Shown here in pieces: positions 6,040 to 13,143 of a stretch of DNA of 15,690 bases; position 1 is the first letter of the stretch; every line of letters starts with the position of its first letter. A model generated the notes under the pieces. The model was not told the DNA's origin, ran no database searches, and was given only the letters and a program-made list of their open reading frames with translations. Source of the DNA: Verrucomicrobia bacterium UBA1263 (GTDB taxonomy: Bacteria; Verrucomicrobiota; Verrucomicrobiia; Limisphaerales; UBA1412); assembly GCA_002308515.1 (NCBI GenBank), contig DBVN01000028.1, positions 444 to 16,133 of the forward strand. The letters run 5' to 3'. The translations under genes were made by a program, and so were the position numbers.

Positions 6040-7581
6040 ATGATAGCCCGAACTTATACCGCGACTATTCAGGGGATCGTCCCGATCATGGTAGAAGTGG
6101 AAGCCAGTGCTTCACTCTCCGACAATTCGGTCATCACGATCGTGGGACTCCCGGATGTCGCGGTAAAAGAGGCTCGCGAGCGTTTGAAACCGGCGCTCCT
6201 CAACTCCGGTTCCAATCCGCTGAACGAAAGCATCATCGTCAATCTGGCCCCGGCGGATATCCGCAAAGAAGGTCCTTCTTTCGATCTTCCAATGGCCATC
6301 GCCATCCTGGGTGCCACCGCGCAGATCAACTCTCCTTTGCTGCGAGATCATCTTTTCAGCGGCGAACTGGCTCTGGACGGCACACTGCGCCCGGTTCGGG
6401 GTGCTTTGTCTATGGCTCTGTGCGCCAAGAATCAAGGAAAGAAAGGGATATTCCTGCCAGCTGAAAACGCGATGGAAGCGGCCATTGTTTCAGGGATAAA
6501 TGTTTATCCGGCTAAGAATCTTGCGCAGATCATGGCTCATCTGTGGGGTGAACAGTTCATTGAACCTGTTAAACAGGATTTCAGCTCTGTTTTTTCAACC
6601 AGCTCGTCTGAGCTGGATTTCGCGGATGTGCGGGGACAGGAATCCGCCAAACGCGCGCTGGAAGTCGCGGCCGCCGGCGGACACAATATTCTCCTCATTG
6701 GACCGCCGGGAACTGGTAAATCCATGCTCTCCAAACGCATCCCGTCTATCTTGCCGCCGCTGACCTTTGACGAAGCCATTGAAGTCACACAGATCCACAG
6801 TGTTGCCGGTCTTTTGAAACCGGAGGAACCATTGATCACCACTCGCCCGTTCCGCAGTCCGCATCACACTGCCAGCAGCGCGGGATTGCTGGGCGGTGGT
6901 TCGTATGTTCCCTCTCCCGGTGAGATCACACTGGCGCATCATGGCGTACTCTTTCTGGATGAACTCCCGGAGTTTAAACGCAACACATTGGAAACGCTGC
7001 GTCAGCCGCTGGAGGAAGGGATCGTTTCCATTTCCAGAACTTCCGGAACTTTTATCTTTCCGGCACAGTTCATGCTGGTGGCGGCCATGAACCCCACTCC
7101 CGATGGGAAAATGCCCCACCAATCCCGCAGCAATCCCCTTCAGATCCAAAACTACCTGGGGCGCATTTCCGGGCCATTGCTGGATCGTATCGACCTCCAT
7201 ATCGAAGTTCCGGCGGTCTCTTTCCAGTCTATCTCTTCACGATCCGCGAACGGCGAGACTTCCGCGCAGATACGGGAACGAGTTATCGCGGCACGGCAGA
7301 TACAAACTCAGCGCTTTGCCAATTCTCCTCATATCACTTGTAATGCCAGGATGAGATCCAGAGAACTGGGGAAATTCGCGGTCCTGGATGATGACTGTCT
7401 GAACATTTTGAAGATGGCGATGGACGAGAACCACTTCAGCGCGCGCGCTTACGATCGTATCCGCAAAGTGGCCAGAACGATCGCCGATTTAGACCATTCT
7501 GCAAATATCTGTCCCCAGCATGTCATGGAGGCGAGTCAGTACCGCAACCTGGATCGCCAAATCTGGGACTTCAGAAGCTAA
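6040..7581 (+). CDS. yifB: YifB/ComM-family AAA+ ATPase (Mg chelatase-like)
   Basis: ComM/YifB proteins are hexameric AAA+ helicases that promote branch migration during natural transformation; many non-competent bacteria also carry them. The 513-residue protein has the three expected parts: an N-terminal ChlI-like domain (1-170) with TIVGLPDVAVKEARERLKPA and NLAPADIRKEGPSFDLP; an AAA+ core with Walker A GPPGTGKS (221-228), RSPHHTASSAGLLGGG (272-287) and Walker B VLFLDE (303-308); and a C-terminal Mg-chelatase lid (about 410-513) ending in the helical segment with AYDRIRKVARTIADLD. The Cys-rich NPCPCGY loop seen in many homologues reads NPTPDGK here (351-357), so that cysteine cluster is absent. 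It lies 12 bases after hisC without a ribosome binding site. Confidence 0.93.
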   Translation: MIARTYTATIQGIVPIMVEVEASASLSDNSVITIVGLPDVAVKEARERLKPALLNSGSNPLNESIIVNLAPADIRKEGPSFDLPMAIAILGATAQINSPLLRDHLFSGELALDGTLRPVRGALSMALCAKNQGKKGIFLPAENAMEAAIVSGINVYPAKNLAQIMAHLWGEQFIEPVKQDFSSVFSTSSSELDFADVRGQESAKRALEVAAAGGHNILLIGPPGTGKSMLSKRIPSILPPLTFDEAIEVTQIHSVAGLLKPEEPLITTRPFRSPHHTASSAGLLGGGSYVPSPGEITLAHHGVLFLDELPEFKRNTLETLRQPLEEGIVSISRTSGTFIFPAQFMLVAAMNPTPDGKMPHQSRSNPLQIQNYLGRISGPLLDRIDLHIEVPAVSFQSISSRSANGETSAQIRERVIAARQIQTQRFANSPHITCNARMRSRELGKFAVLDDDCLNILKMAMDENHFSARAYDRIRKVARTIADLDHSANICPQHVMEASQYRNLDRQIWDFRS

Positions 7582-7602
7582 AACGAATCATCTTCTCTGA
7601 AC

Positions 7603-7610
7603 AAGGGAGG
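7603..7610 (+). promoter_or_regulatory. Strong Shine-Dalgarno sequence placed for a minicistron
   Basis: AAGGGAGG is the best ribosome binding site in the window. It lies six bases before ATG 7617 and 20 bases before ATG 7631 of the radical SAM gene, so its spacing suits the short upstream frame, not the large gene. Confidence 0.6.
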
Positions 7611-7616
7611 AACAGG

Positions 7617-7634
7617 ATGAAAAATAGAGCATGA
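7617..7634 (+). CDS. Five-codon leader minicistron (MKNRA) overlapping the radical SAM start
   Basis: ATG AAA AAT AGA GCA TGA follows a strong Shine-Dalgarno at ideal spacing. Its stop codon TGA (7632-7634) overlaps the radical SAM ATG (7631-7633) as ATGA. An in-frame TAG at 7625-7627 prevents the large gene from starting further upstream. The arrangement would let ribosomes terminate on the minicistron and restart on the next ATG. A one-base insertion or deletion in the A-run does not put the minicistron in frame with the large gene, so a simple sequencing slip does not explain it. Whether the peptide is made is unknown. Confidence 0.4.
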   Translation: MKNRA

Positions 7635-8998
7635 AACCGCTCAAGGTAAAAATGATCTTGCCCTCTCTGGAAGAAGCCGGAAGTCCCCACTGGCGTCCCG
7701 TAAAGTATTCCCTGTTTCCGCCACTGGGTCTGGCAACACTAGCCGGTTATTTTTCGCCTGAAGATGAAGTCGTTTTGCAAGATCAGCATGTGGAGATACT
7801 GGACTTGGACGACACTCCGGATCTGGTCTGTCTGCAAGTCTATGTAACTAACGCATACCGGGCATACGCCATCGCGGACAGATACCGAGCCCGCGGCGTG
7901 TTTGTTGTGATGGGCGGTCTGCATGTCACCGCTCTGCCGGAAGAAGCCGCGCAACACGCCGACACTCTCATTCTGGGGCCCGGTGAAGAAGCTTTTCCCC
8001 GTTTCATAGGGGATCTCAGAAATGGCCGTCCAGAAAAGATCTATATCGCGCGGTGGCGTTCCATAGAAAATATCCCGCCTGTTCGACGAGATTTGATCAA
8101 ACGCCAGAAGTACCTCGTTCCTAATTCGCTGGTCGTATCACGCGGCTGTCCGCATCACTGCGATTTCTGCTACAAGGATGCTTTTTTCAGCGGCGGAAAG
8201 TCCTTCTACACCGCACGGGTGGACTCGGCTCTGGCAGAGATCGATGGCTTGCCTGGCCGTCATCTTTACTTTCTGGATGACCATCTTCTGGGGAACAAAG
8301 AATTCGCGCGCTCTTTGTTCGACGGCATGAAAGGCATGGGGCGCGTTTTCCAATCCGCCGCCACCGTCCAGTCCATATTAGATGGCGACTTGATCGAGAA
8401 AGCCGCGGAAGCCGGTCTGCGGAGCATTTTTGTCGGGTTCGAGACTTTTTCGCCTGAGAATCTGAAACTGAGCAACAAGTTCCAGAACCTTCAGCGTGAC
8501 TACAGCGCGGCTGTCAAACGACTGCACCAGCTGGGGATCATGATAAACGGCAGTTTTGTGTTCGGTCTGGATTATGATGATGAAGATGTATTCCGCAGGA
8601 CTGTGGACTGGGGCATCGAAAACGCCATCACCACATCCACATACCATATCCTGACACCATATCCCGGAACCCGTCTGTTTGCCCGGATGGACGCGGAGGG
8701 ACGTATCCTGACCCGTGACTGGAGCCGGTATGACACACGTACCGTTGTCTATCGAACACAGGGTCTGACCGCGAAACAGCTGGAAACAGGATACGAATGG
8801 GCCTACCGGGAGTTCTATTCCTGGCACAACATCCTCAAAGCCTGTTCTTATGACACTTCCTTCAAACAGAAGTTATCCCACCTCATGTACACCGGCGGAT
8901 GGAAAAAACTGGAACCAATGTGGAAACTGCTTACCAACGCCGGACTCCTGAATCAAATGCTTCCCCTGCTGGAAACAATCTTGTCCAACACCAAATGA
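7631..8998 (+). CDS. B12-binding-domain-type radical SAM protein, function unknown
   Basis: The 455-residue protein has an N-terminal Rossmann-like half (1-140) of the kind found in B12-binding radical SAM enzymes, with FVVMGGLHVTALPEEA and LGPGEEAF. A radical SAM core follows, with cluster motif RGCPHHCDFCYKD (Cys173, Cys177, Cys180), FLDDHLLGN and a GFETFSPENLK segment. The C-terminal part has TPYPGTRLFARM and a basic/aromatic tail. The canonical DxHxxG cobalamin loop is not visible, so cobalamin may not be bound through a histidine. This superfamily branch includes methyltransferases and lipid- or cofactor-modifying enzymes; the substrate is not readable here. It lies 49 bases after yifB and is probably the last gene of the hisC operon, started by restart from the minicistron. 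The neighbouring deacetylase is convergent. Confidence 0.85.
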   Translation: MKPLKVKMILPSLEEAGSPHWRPVKYSLFPPLGLATLAGYFSPEDEVVLQDQHVEILDLDDTPDLVCLQVYVTNAYRAYAIADRYRARGVFVVMGGLHVTALPEEAAQHADTLILGPGEEAFPRFIGDLRNGRPEKIYIARWRSIENIPPVRRDLIKRQKYLVPNSLVVSRGCPHHCDFCYKDAFFSGGKSFYTARVDSALAEIDGLPGRHLYFLDDHLLGNKEFARSLFDGMKGMGRVFQSAATVQSILDGDLIEKAAEAGLRSIFVGFETFSPENLKLSNKFQNLQRDYSAAVKRLHQLGIMINGSFVFGLDYDDEDVFRRTVDWGIENAITTSTYHILTPYPGTRLFARMDAEGRILTRDWSRYDTRTVVYRTQGLTAKQLETGYEWAYREFYSWHNILKACSYDTSFKQKLSHLMYTGGWKKLEPMWKLLTNAGLLNQMLPLLETILSNTK

Positions 8999-9022
8999 AA
9001 TCGTTATAAAAAAGCTCTTATA

Positions 9023-9838
9023 CTATCTCTTGAACATATTCCTCAGGAGCCAGCGGAAGCGCAGCCAATAGTTTTTCAGTTTCCGGCTGGGGTATCTGGC
9101 GGTCCATCTCTTTAACATCCAGGGATCTGTGTCGGCAAAATTGACTCCACGTTCAACAGTGCAGGCTGTCTGATAACCGGCCTCCCGGACACACTCCACC
9201 ACAGCCGGGGAAAGATCTCCGTAAGGATAACAGAAATGGTTGACGGGAACTCCAAACTTATCCTCCAGAAGCACCTTGCTGCGACAAACTTCATTTTTGA
9301 CCTGCTCCGGCGATAAGCGGCTAAGGTGTGAATGTGAAAGAGTGTGAGACCCAATAAGTTGACCTTCCTGCAGCCATTCCCGGATCTGCACCTCATCCAT
9401 CAGACGCTCCTCCGCCTCGCCCAGCGCCGCGTCCCAGGTGTTAGTCTGACCGATCATTCCGGCAATCACAAACAAGACCGCTTTCGCCTTTTCCTCTTTC
9501 AGAGCGTCCAAAGCGTACCGAAAGACATTCTCATAAGCGTCATCAAATGTGATAATGACCCGGTCATTGGGTACTTGCAACGACCGCGCATCCTTCGGTG
9601 AAGTAAAACAGAATCCGTTGTTTTTCAGTTCTTTAAGGTGATTGCGGAAAGTACGCGCGCCCAGATACAAACCTTTCAGCCGGGCTCCACGGGGCCGGGG
9701 GCCGATCTTGTGATAGGTCAAAATGGGCAATCCCTTGCGAAACAGATGTTTAAACGGACGAATGCCGGAATAGTACTCAGGAAAGTCTAGCATAACTTCA
9801 CCGGCCACAAGGATTCCATTTTTATCGGCAGAGCTCAA
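9023..9838 (-). CDS. Polysaccharide deacetylase family protein (NodB-homology domain)
   Basis: NodB-type enzymes remove acetyl groups from N- or O-acetylated glycans such as peptidoglycan, exopolysaccharide or lipid-linked sugars, using a divalent metal. In this 271-residue frame I see LTYHKIG (40-46), motif 1 TFDD (97-100) with catalytic/metal Asp99-Asp100, motif 2 SHTLSH with metal His165 and His169, and motif 3 CYPYGD (203-208). A basic C-terminus follows. No signal peptide is visible, so a cytoplasmic role or an unseen N-terminal anchor is possible. The start is uncertain: TTG 9838 gives the longest listed form, ATG 9793 (residue 16) is the first ATG, and the frame stays open further upstream to a stop just beyond a nine-base A tract at 9896-9904. 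The gene is convergent with the radical SAM gene. Confidence 0.85.
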   Translation of the reverse strand: MSSADKNGILVAGEVMLDFPEYYSGIRPFKHLFRKGLPILTYHKIGPRPRGARLKGLYLGARTFRNHLKELKNNGFCFTSPKDARSLQVPNDRVIITFDDAYENVFRYALDALKEEKAKAVLFVIAGMIGQTNTWDAALGEAEERLMDEVQIREWLQEGQLIGSHTLSHSHLSRLSPEQVKNEVCRSKVLLEDKFGVPVNHFCYPYGDLSPAVVECVREAGYQTACTVERGVNFADTDPWMLKRWTARYPSRKLKNYWLRFRWLLRNMFKR

Positions 9839-10022
9839 GTTTTGAATGATTTCTTTTACTTTAAGGGGATATTCCGCAACTTTTTCAGTTTTTTCAAAAA
9901 AAAATCTGGATTCACAACAATTCTATATGTATCATTGTCCGCGTATGAAGTTTTAATGCAAGTATTGACTTCTGACAGAAAATGAGTCTGTACGAGCACA
10001 AATATAGGAATAAGATAAGAAT

Positions 10023-11288
10023 ATGAAGAAGATGGATGTATCACGTCGTCAATTTATCAAGAGCTCTTCCGTACTGGCTGCCGGTGCGATGGTTGCTCCT
10101 TACGTTGTTACCAGCCACGCGGCTCCGGTAAGTGATCTGAAGGTCCGTATCGGCCTTGTCGGTTGCGGTGGCCGTGGTCAGGGTGCCACATGGGATGCCA
10201 TCAACGCCGCCAAAGAACACGGCATCAAAGACTGCAAAGTCGTTGTCGTGGGTGACGTTTTTGAAGAAAAAGCCAAGGGCTTTGCTGCCAATGAAAACAT
10301 CAAGGCCGCCTATGAATTCGGCTTTGACGCGTACAAGAAGGTCATTGACAATCCTGAAGTCAACTATGTGATCCTGGCGACTCCTCCGGGATTCCGCGCC
10401 ATGCACTTTGCTTATGTCACGGAAAAGGGCAAGAACTGCTTCACCGAGAAACCGGTGTGCGTTGATTCCGCTACAGCTCGTATCTTCCTCAAAGCCGCGG
10501 AAGAATCTGTCAAGAAGGGCATGAAAGTCGTCGCCGGCACACAGCGCCGTCACCAGCAGGGATATCAGGAAACCATCGCCCAGATCCAAATGGGTGCTAT
10601 CGGTGAAGTCCTGTCCATGCGCTGCTACTGGAACCAGGGCGCGATCTGGAACTATCCGTGGGACATCAACAAGTCCGATATGGAAAACCAACTCCGCAAC
10701 TGGTACCACTATCTGTGGCTGTGCGGTGATCACATTGTCGAACAGCACGTTCACAATGTTGACGTTTGCAACTGGGTCAAAGGCACACACCCTGTCCGCG
10801 CTTACGGTATGGGCGGCTGCGAAGCCCTGAAGGGTCCGAATCAGATTTGGGATCACTTTGCTGTGGAATATGAATACGCGGATGGTACCCGTATGTACAG
10901 CCAATGCCGTCAGATCGACAACACCGATGCCAATGTCAGTGAATATGTGGTCGGCACCAATGGTTCCTCCAATCCGAGCGGCAACATTACCTTCAAGAAT
11001 GGTAAAGTGTGGCGCGCCAACCAGGGCCGCAATCCTTATGTCCAGGAACACATGGATCTGATGACCGCTATCGCCGAAAACAAGAAGGTGAACGAGGCCA
11101 AACAGGTTGCCGAAAGCTGCATCACCGCCATCATGGGCCGTGAATCCGCTTACTCCGGCCGTAAGGTCACATGGGAAGACATCATCGAAGGTTCTCAGGA
11201 GCTGATGCCCGATAAGCTCGTGGATCTCAATTCTCCTATCAAACCTTGGAAGAAACCCGAAACCGTTAGCTACGAACTGTCTGAATAG
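10023..11288 (+). CDS. Tat-exported Gfo/Idh/MocA family oxidoreductase 1
   Basis: The family uses NAD(P) to oxidise or reduce sugars and inositols; Tat-exported members act in the periplasm with tightly bound cofactor. The 421-residue protein begins with a Tat signal: SRRQFIK (Arg8-Arg9), a hydrophobic stretch VLAAGAMVAPYVV and likely cleavage near residue 34. The Rossmann domain follows with GLVGCGGRG (44-52), TPPG near 120 and EKP (142-144), whose lysine is the usual catalytic residue. The C-terminal alpha/beta domain has HIVEQHVHNVD (237-247). Arginine is encoded almost only by CGT and CGC, unlike the neighbouring genes, suggesting high expression. The substrate is unknown. It has only a weak upstream AGGA and its own terminator, so it is probably monocistronic. 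The divergent deacetylase starts 184 bases upstream. Confidence 0.93.
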   Translation: MKKMDVSRRQFIKSSSVLAAGAMVAPYVVTSHAAPVSDLKVRIGLVGCGGRGQGATWDAINAAKEHGIKDCKVVVVGDVFEEKAKGFAANENIKAAYEFGFDAYKKVIDNPEVNYVILATPPGFRAMHFAYVTEKGKNCFTEKPVCVDSATARIFLKAAEESVKKGMKVVAGTQRRHQQGYQETIAQIQMGAIGEVLSMRCYWNQGAIWNYPWDINKSDMENQLRNWYHYLWLCGDHIVEQHVHNVDVCNWVKGTHPVRAYGMGGCEALKGPNQIWDHFAVEYEYADGTRMYSQCRQIDNTDANVSEYVVGTNGSSNPSGNITFKNGKVWRANQGRNPYVQEHMDLMTAIAENKKVNEAKQVAESCITAIMGRESAYSGRKVTWEDIIEGSQELMPDKLVDLNSPIKPWKKPETVSYELSE

Positions 11289-11322
11289 TCAGCAACCGGT
11301 TAGGAACTAACCATTTAACACA

Positions 11323-11364
11323 AAACCGATCGTCTTAAAGGCGGTCGGTTTCTTTTTTGTTTTT
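11323..11364 (+). terminator. Rho-independent terminator after oxidoreductase 1
   Basis: A 12-base-pair stem AAACCGATCGTC / GGCGGTCGGTTT (two G-T pairs) with loop TTAAA is followed by CTTTTTTG and four more T. It lies 35 bases after the stop and before the convergent nadK gene. Confidence 0.9.
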
Positions 11365-11380
11365 ACGAAAAAATGAGGAA

Positions 11381-12253
11381 CTAATTAGCCCAATGGAGTT
11401 TCTCCCGGAGAGTATTGAAGAAGGAAGTTCCCTTGAAGTGGATCAACGAAATAGTGCGTTCACTGCGCATAAAGGAAATGGAATCCCCTGTATTCAGTGC
11501 AAAGTGCTTTTGACCGTCCGCCGCCAAAATCGTCTGCAATTTCTCAGAAAGTACACTGACAGAGATCGTTGATTTATCATTTACCACCACAGTCCGATTC
11601 TGGAAAGAATGAGGACATATCGGCGTGATTGAAAACACGTTCGCGTTTGGCGTGATGATACCGCCGCCTGAAGCCAATGAATAAGCCGTGGACCCTGTCG
11701 GGGTCGAAATGATCAGTCCGTCACAAAGATACCTGGCTACAAACTGATCATCCACACGCACATCCAGCTCGATGATCCTGGATTTGATAGCGCGCGATAT
11801 CACAAAATCATTCAGCGCGACTTCGCGGATGTCTTCTGAACCGATCTTACCGCTCCCGGCCAGCAGCGAGCGTTCTTCCAGATCGAATTCCCCTGCCTCC
11901 AGTTTTTCAAAAGCACTATCTATTTCACCAGAAGTGATTTGTGTCAGAAAACCGAGGCGGCCTGTTTTGATGCCCAGCAGTGGCACTCCCAGCCCGGCCA
12001 CTCTGCGTGCAACGCGCAGCATCGTGCCGTCACCACCGATCACCAGCAGCAGATCCGCCTCACACGCCAGCGTCTCCGGATTTTGCAAAACACGCACCGT
12101 GTCTGGCAAACCGCAAGCCGCCGTCGCTGTTTCCGACAGACAGCTCCATCCATGACGAGAAGCCAGAGCCAACACCTGATGGACGATCTCCGGACTTTCT
12201 TCCTTCTCCAGGTTAGCGATGATCCCTACTCTATTTAATTTCTTCACGGCCAA
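11381..12253 (-). CDS. nadK: NAD kinase NadK
   Basis: NadK phosphorylates NAD to NADP in the cytoplasm and sets the NADPH supply. The 290-residue protein has normal length and carries VIGGDGTMLRVAR with the catalytic GGDGT at 73-77, GIKTGRLGFLT (94-104), NDFVISR (148-154) and DGLIISTPTGSTAYSLASGG (178-197). It starts within tlyA, overlapping it by 23 bases; tlyA followed by nadK is a common gene order in bacteria. The start used is TTG 12253, preceded by GGAT at about five bases; GTG 12247 is the alternative, and no ATG fits. The 3' end meets the terminator of oxidoreductase 1 from the other side, 92 bases away. Confidence 0.95.
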   Translation of the reverse strand: MAVKKLNRVGIIANLEKEESPEIVHQVLALASRHGWSCLSETATAACGLPDTVRVLQNPETLACEADLLLVIGGDGTMLRVARRVAGLGVPLLGIKTGRLGFLTQITSGEIDSAFEKLEAGEFDLEERSLLAGSGKIGSEDIREVALNDFVISRAIKSRIIELDVRVDDQFVARYLCDGLIISTPTGSTAYSLASGGGIITPNANVFSITPICPHSFQNRTVVVNDKSTISVSVLSEKLQTILAADGQKHFALNTGDSISFMRSERTISLIHFKGTSFFNTLREKLHWAN

Positions 12254-13016
12254 TTTTATCCGTATGTTTTAAATGAACTAAAAACTCTTTGTTTCCCGCC
12301 GGGCCTAAAATAGGTGATTCCACATATTCCGTCCATACGATCTCCGGGATGCCTGCGCAGAACTCCTTCAGCTCCGCCAACACTCTTTCGTGGACTTTCG
12401 GGTCACTGATGACACCTTTGCCCTTGGAGACTTCGCTCTTGCCGGCCTCGAATTGGGGCTTGATCAGAGCCACAATACTGCCGGTCTTCTTCAAAAACGG
12501 GATCAACGGCGGCAGGATCAGTTTCAGGGAAATGAATGAACAATCCACCACGATGATATCGGCTCCGCCAAATCCCGAATCAAAATGCGAGTGACTTAAA
12601 TACCTCGCGTTCAAACGCTCCATGACAACAACCCGTGGATCCTGACGCAATTTCCAGGCAAGCTGTCCCTGTCCCACGTCTATGGCGTACACCTTTCCGA
12701 CTCCGTATTGCAGCAGACAATCGGTAAAACCTCCGGTGGAAGCTCCAATATCCAGCGCCACAGCCTCTTTCAACGGAAGTTCAAAAGACTCCAGGGCGTG
12801 TTCCAGTTTGAACCCGCCGCGGCTTACATATTTTTCCGGCGCAGTGACTTGGATATCATCTCCATCGCGCACCCAGTCACTTGGCTTGCGGGCCGTATGA
12901 CCATTGACTGTCACTTTCCCGGCAAGGATCGCGACCTTTGCTTTCTCACGGCTTTCCGCCAGCCCGCGCTCCGCGAGTACTATATCCAGACGTTGACGTG
13001 TCATCAGACACCCCAT
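12231..13016 (-). CDS. tlyA: TlyA family rRNA (cytidine-2'-O)-methyltransferase / hemolysin-A-like protein
   Basis: TlyA proteins 2'-O-methylate cytidines in rRNA of one or both subunits, and in some species their loss gives capreomycin resistance. The 261-residue protein has an N-terminal S4 RNA-binding domain (about 5-65: RQRLDIVLAERGLAESREKA, VTVNG) and an FtsJ/RrmJ-type SAM domain with ALDIGASTGGFTDCL, the acidic segment YAIDVG and VVDCSFISLKLILPPL. The conserved Lys in ALIKPQFEAGK fits a K-D-K-type site. The start may be ATG 13016 or, better, ATG 13004 (fifth residue): a GGGGTG lies five bases before 13004, and family members usually start at that point. It is the first gene of the tlyA-nadK pair. 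A candidate promoter overlaps the upstream ATG. Confidence 0.92.
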   Translation of the reverse strand: MGCLMTRQRLDIVLAERGLAESREKAKVAILAGKVTVNGHTARKPSDWVRDGDDIQVTAPEKYVSRGGFKLEHALESFELPLKEAVALDIGASTGGFTDCLLQYGVGKVYAIDVGQGQLAWKLRQDPRVVVMERLNARYLSHSHFDSGFGGADIIVVDCSFISLKLILPPLIPFLKKTGSIVALIKPQFEAGKSEVSKGKGVISDPKVHERVLAELKEFCAGIPEIVWTEYVESPILGPAGNKEFLVHLKHTDKIGREEIK

Positions 13017-13044
13017 CTATACCACCATAACGCCTTCCATTCAA
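13016..13044 (-). promoter_or_regulatory. Candidate sigma70-type promoter for tlyA-nadK
   Basis: On the minus strand: TTGAAT (13044-13039), 17-base spacer, TATAGA (13021-13016). Both boxes match four of six consensus bases. Transcription would start near 13009, after ATG 13016 and a few bases before ATG 13004, which favours the shorter protein and a near-leaderless message. Confidence 0.4.
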
Positions 13045-13103
13045 TTTATTCCTGCGCGGACAGTCTGTTTCGCAAAAATTTTATGTAAAAATGAACTAAA
13101 AAA

Positions 13104-13131
13104 TTGAAAAAATTTTTTCTCTTGTTATAAT
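13104..13131 (+). promoter_or_regulatory. Sigma70-type extended -10 promoter for oxidoreductase 2
   Basis: TTGAAA (13104-13109), a 16-base spacer, then TATAAT (13126-13131), a perfect -10 preceded by TG plus one base. A perfect palindrome GAAAAAATTTTTTC (13106-13119) overlaps the -35 and spacer and would be an A-tract with intrinsic bend. Transcription should start near 13138, about six bases before ATG 13144, so the message would be almost leaderless; no Shine-Dalgarno is present. Confidence 0.65.
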
Positions 13132-13143
13132 TGGCTCCGTCGT

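Noticed and set aside
8999..9022. Possible terminator between the convergent radical SAM and deacetylase genes
   Set aside because: Only a short AT-rich imperfect repeat is present; there is no GC stem with a T-run.
9856..10044. Minus-strand 62-codon frame in the deacetylase-oxidoreductase spacer
   Set aside because: It starts inside the oxidoreductase gene, has no ribosome binding site or recognisable motif, and ends at the A tract. It is kept only as part of the frameshift question for the deacetylase.
10041..11051. Long minus-strand open frame (336 codons) opposite oxidoreductase 1
   Set aside because: It has no recognisable domain, lies wholly opposite a well-supported gene, and is explained by the strong codon bias of the sense gene. 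The same applies to 13195-13926 opposite oxidoreductase 2.
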